Notes: generated by a model from the letters alone, not told the origin. Positions 41,986 through 52,555 are shown, counted from the first letter of the stretch. The stretch: DNA of 64,000 bases from Polaromonas sp. 39-63-25 (GCF_002278925.1 NZ_NCJH01000006.1:1-64000); one strand, 5' to 3'. Made by a program: numbers and translations.

Positions 41986-43164
41986 TCAGCCCTGCTCGCC
42001 GAGTAGTCGGCCAATCCAGCTGTGCCCACTCCCCGCAGGCTTTCCGACAAGCTCGTCAGCGATCTCGCGCAAGCCGCGCACGACCGGATTTTTGGGATGG
42101 GCCTTTGCCAGCAGAACGCCGGTATTCAGCGATTCGGACACCTCGGCAAAGCTGTTCGGAATCGTGTAGTCCACCTTCAAGCCGATCGTCTTTTCAATCT
42201 GCGACAGCTCGATCGCGACATGCTTGTCGTAACGATTCACAATCAGGCGCAACTTGCTGTCCGGGCAATCGAGCGAGCGAAGAATGCCCAGAGAGCGCTT
42301 CAGGTCACGCAGATGCGGCACCGTGGCTTCGAGCACTACAAAGATGAAATCGGCCATGTCGATCGCCTTCATCGACACAGTCGCATCGGGTGTGCGCACC
42401 AGGTCGATGACCACGAAATCGTGGTGTTCACGCGCGACCTCGAGCACCCGGCCCATCTGTTCGGCCGTGACTCCGTATCCTTCTTCCGGACCGTCTGGCG
42501 CCGCGAGCAGAAACAGGTTGGGTGCAACGTTGAGCATGCTGGCGGCGAGCAGCTTTCCGTCCAGGCGGCTGACCTGTTTCGCGACCTCGCTGATATTCGT
42601 CTTTCCGTGACTGTCGCTCATGAAGAACGAAGCTTCGGCCAGCACAAAGTCAAGATCGATCAGCGCGGTCCTTTTCTGGTGCGCGGTGGCGAGCAGGTAA
42701 GCCAGATTCGTGGCGAGAACTGTTGCCCCGCTACCGGGCTTGACCGACATGAACGCGATCACGCGGCCCCGACCTGCCTCAGACGGGACCGCCTGCTGGC
42801 GCTGCGCCACGTGCCGCAACGCGTCTGTGAGTTCGCCCGCTTTGGGTGGCGACTGCAGCACCTCGCGGACGCCGGCCCGCATCGCGGCGATCAGCACGTT
42901 GGCATCCCCGCTGGTGCTGAGCATGATCACCGCGAGCGACGGATGCGTTCTGGTCAGCGCCTCGAGCGTGACCAGGTCGTCGCCGGGCTCCGCGCCCGCG
43001 CTGTCCACAATCAGGAGGTCGCCGCCCATATCGGCGAGCAGCGACGAGAGCGGCTGGTTGCCTTTTCGCAACAGCGCCTGCGCGACCTCGTAGCCCTCGG
43101 CTTCAGCAGCGCTGCGAAGTTCTTCGAGCAAGCTCCCGGTTCTGGAAATGATGGTTGCTTTCAT
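41986..43164 (-). CDS. tadZ: TadZ/CpaE-type pilus localisation ATPase
   Basis: This 392-residue protein has an N-terminal receiver-like domain (about 1-120) and a MinD/ParA-like domain. The deviant P-loop is VKPGSGATVLATN: the signature lysines of MinD (KGGxGKT) are replaced, as usual in TadZ/CpaE. DLDFVLAEASFFM and DFVVIDLVRTPD are the Walker B region. It helps place the Tad machine at the cell pole. Start ATG 43164 (MKATIISRTG) is chosen over a codon 11 residues upstream. Confidence 0.9.
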   Translation of the reverse strand: MKATIISRTGSLLEELRSAAEAEGYEVAQALLRKGNQPLSSLLADMGGDLLIVDSAGAEPGDDLVTLEALTRTHPSLAVIMLSTSGDANVLIAAMRAGVREVLQSPPKAGELTDALRHVAQRQQAVPSEAGRGRVIAFMSVKPGSGATVLATNLAYLLATAHQKRTALIDLDFVLAEASFFMSDSHGKTNISEVAKQVSRLDGKLLAASMLNVAPNLFLLAAPDGPEEGYGVTAEQMGRVLEVAREHHDFVVIDLVRTPDATVSMKAIDMADFIFVVLEATVPHLRDLKRSLGILRSLDCPDSKLRLIVNRYDKHVAIELSQIEKTIGLKVDYTIPNSFAEVSESLNTGVLLAKAHPKNPVVRGLREIADELVGKPAGSGHSWIGRLLGEQG

Positions 43165-43183
43165 GGCGTGTTGAATTTCATGG

Positions 43184-43594
43184 TCAAGTGGCGCCAAGGG
43201 CCTCTACTGGATAGGTCGTGGAGAAAGGCGGCATCGGAATCGTCCCGGGCAGGAAGAACACCAGGGGCCGGAACGCATGGTTGACGCTCACCCGTACAAA
43301 ACGACAGGTGCCGCGCACACAGGCAGCGCCCGGAAAGTTGCCGTCGATCGAGTATTCGATGGCGACGTTGCCGGCTTCAAGCTCGGGCATCATCAGGCGC
43401 ATCTCGGCAAGCACCGCGGCCGAGTCGCCGACCGCGACAATCGCGGCGGTACGTGCGCCGCGCCGCGTCGCGTCCACGGCCGAATTCCACTTGAACAACG
43501 CGCGCCCGAACTCGATCAGCCCGAAGAGAAGAAAGATCACCAGAATCACGACGAGCGCAAACTCGACGGCGGCAGCTCCGCGCTGGCGCTTCAT
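43184..43594 (-). CDS. TadE/F-like pseudopilin (second)
   Basis: This 136-residue protein has a short basic leader and processed-type helix: QRGAAAVEFALVVILVIFLLFGLIEFGRALF, then an exported Cys-containing domain (CVRGTCRFVRVSV). The G-AAAVEF site matches TadE-like pseudopilins cleaved by the Tad prepilin peptidase. It overlaps the upstream tadE by four bases (43591-43594), so it is translationally coupled. Confidence 0.88.
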   Translation of the reverse strand: MKRQRGAAAVEFALVVILVIFLLFGLIEFGRALFKWNSAVDATRRGARTAAIVAVGDSAAVLAEMRLMMPELEAGNVAIEYSIDGNFPGAACVRGTCRFVRVSVNHAFRPLVFFLPGTIPMPPFSTTYPVEALGAT

Positions 43595-44019
43595 GACGCC
43601 CCCTGCCGCATGGTGCTCGAAATCGGACCGAACACCATGTTCGTCACCACAAGTGGAACGAGCGACGAGAACGGAAACCCGGTGACCGTGACGCGCACCA
43701 GGTCAATGGCGCCGTGGCCGGTTTCGACGCCCGCCTCGTAGGTGATCTGGACCATGCCGGCTGCCATGCCCGGCACCAGGGCTTCTCCGCCGCACCCGGT
43801 TTCTCCATGAACCGCGAGGCAACGCGCCTGCGCTTCACCCTCCCCGCGCGACTGCATCGAGAGGTAGCGCGACGCGTCGCGCGTCGACTTGAGCAGGCTG
43901 TTGTAATAGTAGAAGGCGCGCCCAAGCTCGGTCATGCCGAAGGTCATGATGACCAGGGGTATCAGCAAGATGGCCAGCTCCACCGCCGCCACACCCCTGA
44001 ATTTATGGATGGCTTTCAT
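43591..44019 (-). CDS. tadE: TadE-like pseudopilin
   Basis: This is a 142-residue protein with FRGVAAVELAILLIPLVIMTFGMTELGRAFYYYNSL near the start, the TadE pattern of a Gly-type cleavage site followed by a helix with Glu. The mature domain contains two Cys (RCLAVHGETGC). Needed for Flp fibre formation in other species. Start ATG 44019; overlaps the next gene by an ATGA. Confidence 0.88.
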   Translation of the reverse strand: MKAIHKFRGVAAVELAILLIPLVIMTFGMTELGRAFYYYNSLLKSTRDASRYLSMQSRGEGEAQARCLAVHGETGCGGEALVPGMAAGMVQITYEAGVETGHGAIDLVRVTVTGFPFSSLVPLVVTNMVFGPISSTMRQGAS

Positions 44020-44030
44020 CTCGACCGTCC

Positions 44031-45311
44031 TCATTTCACCAAGGCCGGTACGGGCGGGCCGAAGTCGCCGGGAAAGCCTGCAGTCCCGCAGGCGCCCTGA
44101 CTCATGAGCCCGCGATACTCCAGCTGGACGTCGTTGCCGGGATCGTCGATCGGGCTGGTCATGAAGGCGCAGGCATAGTCAAGCACCGCCATGTTCTTCT
44201 TGTTGGGCGCCCATTGCTGGCAGGCGATGACCGGCACAAACACCATCCGCCTGTCCTGGCCTTTGCTCGCGTGCAGCGACTGGGCGAGCGGCGCAGGGTT
44301 ACCCGGAAGGTTCACCGGTTTTCCGTTCTTCTCGACGAGCGCCGAGGGGTTGTAGGGGTCATGCGTGATGTTCTTGCGCGGCAGATAGTCGGCATAGGCG
44401 TTCTGGGGCGGCGGTGCGGGCCAACTGCCCGGAATCGTGACGCCCTTGTTGTCGGTGCGATCCGGTGTGTAGGCATAGCCGGTGCGATCTGGCGGATACA
44501 GGTCAATGTCGTTATAGGGGCTCGCGTAGAGGCCGAAGCGCGTGTTCCAGGCCTTCGCGACGCCGGTCGTCACGCCGGGTTCGGCGTCGACGCGGTTCGG
44601 CCCCAGGTTGCACATGCCCGCTCCCGCCAGAATTTCGCCGAGATCGCGCCCACCCTGCTCACCTTCGAAGCGGATCCAGTCGTAGTTACCCTGCGTCGCG
44701 CTTCCCGCGGACAGCCGCCCCGAGTACCAGGTGCCGGTGACAAAGCCGAGGTTCGGCGTGCCGGGTGCCGCTGTGCTGCACATCGCGATCGGGATCGCGC
44801 ACATGCTTTGTCCGCCAACCGGTCTTGCGACGGCCTCGGCGCTCAGGCTCCAGTCCGTCACGCCCGTGATCGCCATGAACCAGAGCACGATGCTCTTGAG
44901 ATTGCTCTCGTGCGGTGCGCAACGCACGTATCTGGTTTGCGGCGTGATCACCCGCGCGAAAGGTCCGTCCCGGGCCTCGCTGAAGGTCACATCGGCGTCC
45001 TGGATGTCGACCGCATCCTTCTGCAGATCGACCCGATTGCGGTTGCCCACGGTCCTGGCCGCCGACGTGGCGCGGTCAAGCGCGCCGGCGCTCAGGTCAT
45101 TCAACTCGCGCGCGCCGCTGAGCGCACAGGCGTCCGCGGCGTTCTGCAACTCGCTCTTCGCGACGTACAGATGCCCGATATCGAGTACCAGGCCAAGCAT
45201 GAGGACGAGGGGAATCACCGCAAGAGCGACGAGCACGGCCACCGCACCCTGCTGGCGGCTCCGTGGCTTTTGCCCCGTGCAGTGAACACGTTCGTTGGTC
45301 ATTTTCTGCAT
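44031..45311 (-). CDS. tadG: TadG-like pilus assembly protein (Tad/vWF-type)
   Basis: This 426-residue protein has a TadG N-terminal signature: RQQGAVAVLVALAVIPLVLMLGLVLDIGHLYVAKSELQNAADACALSGA. A long exported region with several Cys follows. The vWF domain common in TadG is not obvious. It probably forms the minor envelope part of the Flp system. ATG 45302 (MTNERVH) is an alternative start three codons in. Confidence 0.87.
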   Translation of the reverse strand: MQKMTNERVHCTGQKPRSRQQGAVAVLVALAVIPLVLMLGLVLDIGHLYVAKSELQNAADACALSGARELNDLSAGALDRATSAARTVGNRNRVDLQKDAVDIQDADVTFSEARDGPFARVITPQTRYVRCAPHESNLKSIVLWFMAITGVTDWSLSAEAVARPVGGQSMCAIPIAMCSTAAPGTPNLGFVTGTWYSGRLSAGSATQGNYDWIRFEGEQGGRDLGEILAGAGMCNLGPNRVDAEPGVTTGVAKAWNTRFGLYASPYNDIDLYPPDRTGYAYTPDRTDNKGVTIPGSWPAPPPQNAYADYLPRKNITHDPYNPSALVEKNGKPVNLPGNPAPLAQSLHASKGQDRRMVFVPVIACQQWAPNKKNMAVLDYACAFMTSPIDDPGNDVQLEYRGLMSQGACGTAGFPGDFGPPVPALVK

Positions 45312-45338
45312 TCGTGAAGGCTGAGCCCAAGCGTTCCG

Positions 45339-45617
45339 TTATTGCCCGGAGGTGCCGCTACCGACACCGATATTGAGCACATTCACGGGCGCTGGCGGAA
45401 CGTCGAAGGATTTCTGGTAGCGGTCTATCGACGATTTCGCAGCCTGGCCATCTGCCCCGGCGGCCGGACGCGGACGCGAAGCGGCATCGGGGTCGATCAC
45501 CTGCTGGGCCTGCGCGCGCCTGACGGCCTGGCCGAAGTTGGCGTCAACTGCCGAGGGATAACTGACGCAGCCGGTCGATAGAACCGCTGCAATCGCCAGA
45601 AGGATGGGGGTACGCAT
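45339..45617 (-). CDS. Small Tad-locus lipoprotein
   Basis: This 92-residue protein has signal RTPILLAIAAVLSTGC (lipobox LSTGC, Cys19). VSYPSAVDANFGQAVRRAQAQQVIDPDAA and a Gly/Ser/Thr-rich end follow. It lies between the secretin and tadG genes. It may correspond functionally to the CpaD/RcpB lipoprotein, but it is much shorter. GGAGACT lies upstream of ATG 45617. Confidence 0.75.
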   Translation of the reverse strand: MRTPILLAIAAVLSTGCVSYPSAVDANFGQAVRRAQAQQVIDPDAASRPRPAAGADGQAAKSSIDRYQKSFDVPPAPVNVLNIGVGSGTSGQ

Positions 45618-45655
45618 GGGGAGACTCCTTGGTGGATTTTTCACGTGTTGGCGAT

Positions 45656-47146
45656 TCACTTGAGCTGAAAACCGCCGGACTGCGCACCGGGTTGGGCTGC
45701 AGGTGGTTCAGAGGCTTGAGGCTTTGCCTCGCCTTCCAGTCTGCCGCCGAGGAAGAACTCGCTGCGGCTGGGCTGGATGAAGCTGTCAGTCGGCAACGCG
45801 TAGTCTTGCGGCAGCGGCTTCACCAGACGCGGTGTGACGATGAACAGCAACTCGGAGCGATCCGTCTGAAACTCGCTGCTGCGGAACAAGGCGCCCAGAA
45901 CGGGCACTTCACCCAGAACGGGGAACGCCTTCACCGCTTCCGTGACATTGCTCTTGATCAGGCCGCCGATCGCGAAACTCTCGCCGTCACGCAACTGCAC
46001 CGTGGTCGACGCACGCCGTGTCGTGATGGTGGGCAACACGCTGGTCTGCCCTCCCGTCCTGACCGTGGTGCCTACCTGGGACAGCTCGGAAACCTCTGGC
46101 GTGACACGCAGGTTGATGAGGCCATCTTCAAGCAGGGTCGGCGTGAAGCGCAAACCCACACCAAACTCCTTTTCCTCCAGCGTGACCGTGGCCGCGCCGC
46201 TTGCGCCCGATTGCGGCACCGGGATGAAAATCTTCCCGCCCGCCAGGAAGGCGCCTTCCTGGCCGCTCATCGCCATGATGGTCGGCTCGGCAAGAATCTT
46301 GACGAGACCGTTCCTGACCTCTGCATCGAGGGAAAGCGCCGTACTGCCACTCGCCCGCGCGGCAGTCAGCGAGCCCGCAGCACCGGTCAGCAACTGGGTC
46401 AGCAGGGTAAAGCGGGTATTGCCGATGCTGCGCGTTGCGTTGAGCTGGGCGCCGAGCTTGTCCAGCAGGGTTTTCGACACCTCCGCAACCTTGACCTCAA
46501 GCATCACCTGCTGCGAACCCTCGACCCTCAGCAGGTTCACCACTTTCTTGCCTCCGCCATAGACTTCGGCGAGTGCGACCAGGCGCTGCACCTTCATGGG
46601 GTCGCTCACGCGACCACCCAGCACCACCGAGTCGCCCAGGGATTCGACCGTCACTGACGTTTCCGACGGAATGAATTCGTTGAGCCGGCTCTTGAGCGTG
46701 GCCGTGTCGACACCGACCACCACGTCCATGATCGTCGTGGGCCCACCCTTGGTCCATACGAACACGTTGGTTGAACCGATTTTCCGGCCAAGCAGGTAGA
46801 CCTCTTTCGGGTTGATCAGCATCACGTCGGCAATGTCCGGATTTCCGACGGACAGCCGCGCAGCGTCGGCGGGCAGACGGATCAAGGCCGTTTTTCCGAC
46901 CGTCAGGCGCAGTGAAGGCGCCACTTCGGTTGGACCGGCGTAATGAGCGTTCTGCGGCGTGATCGAGGCTGGCGCTTTGGAGACCTGCGCCGCCACCGGG
47001 GGCGCAGCCGCCGGAACGGCCACAGGCTTGGCGGGTGCGACCGGCCCGGCCGCGAACGCCGCCGTGCAGAGCAGGCAGGCGAAGGCCAGCGCAGTCATCG
47101 CAAGCGGTGACGAGCGCGAGGAAACAGGGGCAGCTTTTCTATTCAT
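45656..47146 (-). CDS. cpaC: Tad outer-membrane secretin CpaC/RcpA
   Basis: This 496-residue secretin has a signal peptide (TALAFACLLCTAAFAAG), an Ala/Pro-rich linker, an N-terminal pilus-binding domain (LRLTVGKTALIRLPADAARLSVGNPDIADV) and a BON domain (TVESLGDSVVLGGRVSDPMKVQRLVALAEV). The C-terminal secretin barrel (EEKEFGVGLRFTPTL ... FAIGGLIKSNVTE ... VPVLGALFRSSEF) ends in VTPRLVKPL. It forms the outer-membrane pore for the Flp pilus. Start ATG 47146. Confidence 0.93.
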   Translation of the reverse strand: MNRKAAPVSSRSSPLAMTALAFACLLCTAAFAAGPVAPAKPVAVPAAAPPVAAQVSKAPASITPQNAHYAGPTEVAPSLRLTVGKTALIRLPADAARLSVGNPDIADVMLINPKEVYLLGRKIGSTNVFVWTKGGPTTIMDVVVGVDTATLKSRLNEFIPSETSVTVESLGDSVVLGGRVSDPMKVQRLVALAEVYGGGKKVVNLLRVEGSQQVMLEVKVAEVSKTLLDKLGAQLNATRSIGNTRFTLLTQLLTGAAGSLTAARASGSTALSLDAEVRNGLVKILAEPTIMAMSGQEGAFLAGGKIFIPVPQSGASGAATVTLEEKEFGVGLRFTPTLLEDGLINLRVTPEVSELSQVGTTVRTGGQTSVLPTITTRRASTTVQLRDGESFAIGGLIKSNVTEAVKAFPVLGEVPVLGALFRSSEFQTDRSELLFIVTPRLVKPLPQDYALPTDSFIQPSRSEFFLGGRLEGEAKPQASEPPAAQPGAQSGGFQLK

Positions 47147-47187
47147 GATGTGCTCGCAATTTACGTTAGGGGTCAGGCCACGGGGCG

Positions 47188-48033
47188 TCATTCGGTGCTT
47201 CTCTTCAGGCCGCGAATCACTTCAACCGTCTCTGGCGCAGGCGCCACGACGGCTCGCCGCACTGCCGGCGTTCCGGACTTCGCCACCGGTTTTGGTGCAG
47301 CCCCTGCGTTCGGATCTCCGAGGCGCTTTTCCACGGCAGCGGGCCCCTGCTTGAGCAGATCGTTCTTGCGCGCGCCGGTGGTTGTGACGCTGGCTTTGTC
47401 GCTCTGGCTGCGCAGCACCAGCGAAAGGGAGCCTATGCTGCGTGCGAGGTCAATCTGCTCGGCCTGCTGCGGCGTCACTTCGAGCGTGACCGCATTCACC
47501 ACGCGCGGCTTGGTGTCGCCGGTCGCAACGTCCTGGGCGACGGCAAGCACGAGAATGCGCTCAAGCACGATCTTCGAGACCGGGCGATTCGCGTCATCGG
47601 GGGTGTTCACCATCACGTCAACATAATTGCCCGGCAGCGCGAAACCCGCGACGCCAACAATCTCGTTGACCTTGACCGTGATTGCGCGGTTGCCCTGGCC
47701 GAGCACGGCCGAAAGGCCGCCTTTCTCGCCCGGAGGCGCGAGCCTGGCAGCGACGATAGGCTCGCCGCGCAATACCTGGGTATTGATCACGCGCTCGTAA
47801 ATTTTCTCAGGCGCGGAAAACGGCTCCTTGAGCGAAGCGCCCGCCGGCCAGTCAACGAGCTGGAGCATGTCGGCGCGCAGCCGCGTGCCGACCTCGAGGT
47901 CGCGCGCCGCAACGACGACCTTGGTCGTTGCGATACTCGCCTGCCGGGCGACCCATTGGGCGGCGACCATGACGGCGACGGCTCCCACCACGATCGAAAC
48001 CAGGATGGCCAGCAAGGGCCTTGCGTTCTTCAT
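47188..48033 (-). CDS. cpaB: Tad pilus assembly protein CpaB/RcpC
   Basis: This 281-residue protein has an N-terminal membrane anchor (LLAILVSIVVGAVAVMVAAQWVA) and an SAF domain (VVVAARDLEVGTRLRADMLQLVDWP). The RcpC/CpaB domain contains NRAITVKVNEIVGVAGFALPGNYVDVMVN. It spans the periplasm and works with the secretin. It is located between the peptidase and secretin genes, the usual order. Confidence 0.92.
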   Translation of the reverse strand: MKNARPLLAILVSIVVGAVAVMVAAQWVARQASIATTKVVVAARDLEVGTRLRADMLQLVDWPAGASLKEPFSAPEKIYERVINTQVLRGEPIVAARLAPPGEKGGLSAVLGQGNRAITVKVNEIVGVAGFALPGNYVDVMVNTPDDANRPVSKIVLERILVLAVAQDVATGDTKPRVVNAVTLEVTPQQAEQIDLARSIGSLSLVLRSQSDKASVTTTGARKNDLLKQGPAAVEKRLGDPNAGAAPKPVAKSGTPAVRRAVVAPAPETVEVIRGLKRSTE

Positions 48034-48083
48034 ATCATTGATCCTTTCTTGTCTTCATGGCGCGGCGCTTGATACGCTTGCAC

Positions 48084-48641
48084 CTAGAAAACGTTCTTCC
48101 AGCCAAACTTGTTACTCAGCAGCCCATGCGCGACCGCTCCAGCGGCTATCGCGAAGGCATAGGGAACACGAACTGCACTCACAGGGAAATCGCCATCACG
48201 CGGCAAACTCCCGCCCGCCACCCGGCCCATGCCAGTGGAGAGTCCGGTGCGAAGATTCATGAGCACCGCGCGGAGACTGCGCGTACGGATGGCCCAGACC
48301 AGCGACATCAGGCCGCCCGCGAGAAAGGTCACCAGAACAACACCAAACACCCCCGGAAATCCAACGAATGCACCGACCGCCGCGAGCAGCTTCACGTCGC
48401 CCGCCCCCATGACCCGCAGAAGGTAAAAGGGCAGCAGCACAACGAGACCTGCCACCAGCCCGGCCACCGCGTTACCGAAACCTGTGCCACCGGGAAACAC
48501 CGAGAGCACCATGGCGGCCACCGTCCCGAACAACACGACCCGATTCGGGATGCGCCGCACCGTCGCGTCTAGCCACACGGCTACAACGAGCATGACCGCG
48601 TACGCGGCAAACCACAACGCGTGGGTCAGGTCGGGATTCAT
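48084..48641 (-). CDS. tadV: Flp prepilin peptidase TadV/CpaA
   Basis: This is a 185-residue polytopic aspartic protease of the A24 family. The catalytic aspartates are in WLDATVRRIPN and the GxGD motif MGAGDVKLLAAVGAF. It lacks the N-methylase domain of PilD, as normal for Tad peptidases. It removes the leader from the two Flp pilins and the TadE-type pseudopilins. It overlaps the upstream pilin gene by ATGA (48638-48641). Confidence 0.92.
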   Translation of the reverse strand: MNPDLTHALWFAAYAVMLVVAVWLDATVRRIPNRVVLFGTVAAMVLSVFPGGTGFGNAVAGLVAGLVVLLPFYLLRVMGAGDVKLLAAVGAFVGFPGVFGVVLVTFLAGGLMSLVWAIRTRSLRAVLMNLRTGLSTGMGRVAGGSLPRDGDFPVSAVRVPYAFAIAAGAVAHGLLSNKFGWKNVF

Positions 48642-48868
48642 AGCCCATCCAAACAACTTGCCGGGTTCACGAAACAAGCCGCCAGCCTGTCATACACGGC
48701 CCCAAGCGACGTGCCGACCACCACGAAGCCGACAACAATGACCAATGCGATCAACGAGGCCACGAGCGCATATTCGATCGACACTGCCCCCTGCATTCGC
48801 ACCGACAGAAACGGCAAAACCCGCTGTTGCGGAAAAGTGGGCCGCAGTGCGCTGTGACGATGTTTCAT
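48638..48868 (-). CDS. Second Flp-type pilin with long leader
   Basis: This 76-residue prepilin has a cleavage site QG-AVSIEY (Gly27, Glu at +5). Helix ALVASLIALVIVVGFVVVGTSLG follows, then a C-terminal CFVNPASC loop. The basic leader of 27 residues is about twice that of Flp1. Start ATG 48868 (MKHRHSAL) is favoured; a shorter leader from ATG 48796 (MQGAVSIEY) would be too short. It is translationally coupled to the peptidase gene. Confidence 0.85.
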   Translation of the reverse strand: MKHRHSALRPTFPQQRVLPFLSVRMQGAVSIEYALVASLIALVIVVGFVVVGTSLGAVYDRLAACFVNPASCLDGL

Positions 48869-48908
48869 GGGTCGGTGGGAATGAGGGACCGTGACGCAAT
48901 CGGGCCGT

Positions 48909-49094
48909 TTACAGAGCGCAGCTGGCAGGCGTCTTGATGCAGGTCGCGATGGCAGTGAACAGATCATTGATGCTGGTGCCGAGTGCCGTGGCGCCTGCAA
49001 TGATCACCACGGCGATCAGTGCAGCAAGCAGACCGTATTCAATGGCAGTGGCGCCGCTCTCGTCGGCAATGAAGGTTTTTACGAAGTTTTTCAC
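48909..49094 (-). CDS. flp: Flp/Fap type IVb pilin (major)
   Basis: This is a 61-residue prepilin with leader MKNFVKTFIADESG, cleavage before ATAIEY (Glu at +5) and helix GLLAALIAVVIIAGATALGTSI. A short CIKTPASC end follows, matching the CxxxPASC of the second pilin. The start is GTG 49094 with AGGAGA 8 bases upstream. It should be the main subunit of bundle-forming Flp pili. It is the first gene of the tad operon. Confidence 0.93.
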   Translation of the reverse strand: MKNFVKTFIADESGATAIEYGLLAALIAVVIIAGATALGTSINDLFTAIATCIKTPASCAL

Positions 49095-49885
49095 TTGGGT
49101 TTCTCCTGAAGCAATGAAATCAAAAATCCCGCCCTGGAGGCGAGTACCGGATTTGCACAGGGTCGGGATTTGCCTTTGGGGCTTCTCCTTACACCTTGTT
49201 GCAGATGCGACTTTGCGCCTTGCATGAAAACTTTTGATTGATAAAAGTCAATTGGAGGTGTGTATGCACACTTTTGGGGATCCAGGGCTCAACGTCGCCC
49301 GGCGAGAAGCGCGCTTCGGATGGCCAGTGGTTTGAGGGGTGATTTTTCAGCCACCATGCAGTGAAAACACCGCAGGGTGCGGTCCACAGGGACATGAGGA
49401 CGATGGGGGTACTGGAAGCCGCTGTCGCTGCAGGATCTTGCGCAGGCTGCGCTCACACCCCATGCGTTGCGCGATTGAAACTTTCGTTCAAACATGGCTC
49501 GCACCCGCGTTTTTCTGCGGTCATCCACGCCTTGATTCGGAGTTGAGGGTTCGGAGCCACTGTGGTAGCCCGACAGTGCTGCGCGGCACAAAACTGTCTT
49601 GCCCAAACGGCCTTGACGGGACACGGCTCACAAAAACAATGCTTGCCGGAGGCGTGATCGAACTGCTGTGCAAGTTCCTCAGTGGACAGGCTGCTCGTGT
49701 TGAGCCGTTCCCGGGGAACAGACCGGATTCCTGGCCACCTTTTCAGGACGCGGCGCAGGGGTAATTGCAGCAGAATTTTGGCAGCAGGGGCCGGGGGGAA
49801 GCGGGGGCCGGGAAATCAGCCGCCGGCAACCATCGGGCATTCATGCATCGGCACGGGTGTGGAGAACCCGGTCGACCGCTTTACC
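49095..49885. other. Intergenic region upstream of flp, 791 bp
   Basis: This is the longest gene-free stretch in the window, separating the tad promoter region from the DUF1415 gene. Frames of up to about 140 codons exist on both strands but have no family features and lack ribosome sites. It contains the flp leader (AGGAGA site) and the dyad at 49238-49251. No repeat of the three families was found. A regulatory RNA cannot be excluded. Confidence 0.5.
49238..49251 (-). promoter_or_regulatory. CRP/FNR-family-like dyad upstream of flp
   Basis: On the minus strand TTGAC-TTTT-ATCAA differs by one base from the FNR consensus. It lies about 150 bp before the flp start. No well-placed -10 was identified, so it may be used as a distant site, or TTGACT may be a simple -35. 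Confidence 0.4.
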
Positions 49886-50428
49886 TCACAGCCCCAGCGC
49901 CTTCCAGCCTGTGTGACCCAGCTTTTCCAGCGTCTGGATGTTGACGTCGAAAATGGCATCGGCCTCGGGGAAGGCCTCGACCGCACGCTCCACGCTGTCT
50001 TCGCGCAACAGGTGCAGGATGGCAAACGGTGCGCGGTTGGTGAAGTTGCCGATGTCGTCGGGCTCGGTGCCCTCGAACTGGAACTTCGGATGAAAACTGG
50101 CCAGCTGGATCACCCCTTCAAGCTCGTGCTCGTCCACCACACCTTCGGCAATTTCCAGGAAATCATTGAAGTCCAGGAAGTCATCGAACAGCGTGGGATG
50201 GATCAGCAGCGTGGTGTCGATCTCTTCGGCCGGCGTGGCCACCAGCAGGTCGAGTTCCCTGTCGAGATCTTCGAGCAGATCGTCGGCATGGCGCGCATGG
50301 CTGACCACCAGGCGCACCTGGTTCTTGACATACACCGCCTTGGCAAACGGGCACAGGTTCAGGCCAATCACGGCTTTTTCGAGCCAGTGCCGGGTCGCCG
50401 CAAGGATCGCTTCGTCAGTCACGCCCAC
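49886..50428 (-). CDS. DUF1415 family protein
   Basis: This 180-residue protein matches DUF1415: WLEKAVIGLNLCPFAKAV near the start, then TLLIHPTLFDDFLDFNDFL, VIQLASFHPKFQFEGTEPDDIGNFTNRAPFAILHLLRE and a VNIQTLEKLG end. Function is unknown; one conserved Cys (Cys26) lies in NLCPFAK. The start is GTG 50428. It is separated from ettA by a REP-like element. Confidence 0.88.
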   Translation of the reverse strand: MGVTDEAILAATRHWLEKAVIGLNLCPFAKAVYVKNQVRLVVSHARHADDLLEDLDRELDLLVATPAEEIDTTLLIHPTLFDDFLDFNDFLEIAEGVVDEHELEGVIQLASFHPKFQFEGTEPDDIGNFTNRAPFAILHLLREDSVERAVEAFPEADAIFDVNIQTLEKLGHTGWKALGL

Positions 50429-50447
50429 TCCAGCTCTCGATCCAAGC

Positions 50448-50556
50448 AGGGGCCGCGGGTCTGGCTTTGCCAGCCCGCAGGCGCAGCGGCCCCCTTGGGG
50501 GGCAGGGAGCTACACGCAGTGAGCGACCGTGGGGGCATTAGCATCACCGTGGGGGC
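50448..50556 (+). repeat. GC-rich REP-like element, copy 2
   Basis: Second copy of the 2106-2193 element: GGGCCGCGG, CTGGC-TTT-GCCAG, CCGCAGGCGCAGCGGC, a C-run/G-run palindrome, CTACACGCAGTGAGCG and GTGGGGGC. The terminal CACCGTGGGGGC block is partly duplicated, with a GCATTAGCAT spacer. It abuts the ettA stop codon. Confidence 0.78.
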
Positions 50557-52218
<1,662 letters not shown>

Positions 52219-52555
52219 CGGGATTAACTTCTCTTAAGGGGAAAACAACGCAGGGAACCTGACCGGACCGGCCTGCAAGGCAGGCTGGCCGGCGGTGATG
52301 CTGCAAACAAAAACCACACGCCTTAGCTGGGGGGCAGGCACCCTGAATCAAGGCGCGTTTCTGGCGTGAACCCCCCGATTATCGTTCCATGCGACAATAC
52401 ACGGGTTGCTGGCTCCAGTTGCCTGCAGCAATTAGGCACACCTTCGGTGACAGTTTGGGTGCCCAGCCTGACTTTTTTACCCGTCTGCCTTTCACTGGCG
52501 GAGGCTTCAACAGCCCCCGACTGGCCGATCTTTGGCACCTCCGCGTGCACCATCA
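52219..52555. other. Intergenic region between ettA and rhlE, 337 bp
   Basis: This is the divergent promoter region of ettA and rhlE. No gene or repeat is seen. GACAATAC near 52391 could be a -10 for rhlE, without a clear -35. That would leave a leader of about 150 bases, as often seen for cold-induced helicase mRNAs. Confidence 0.4.

Noticed and set aside
49339-49764. Plus-strand frame of 141 codons upstream of flp
   Set aside because: No ribosome site, no motif, not supported by neighbours; a chance open frame.
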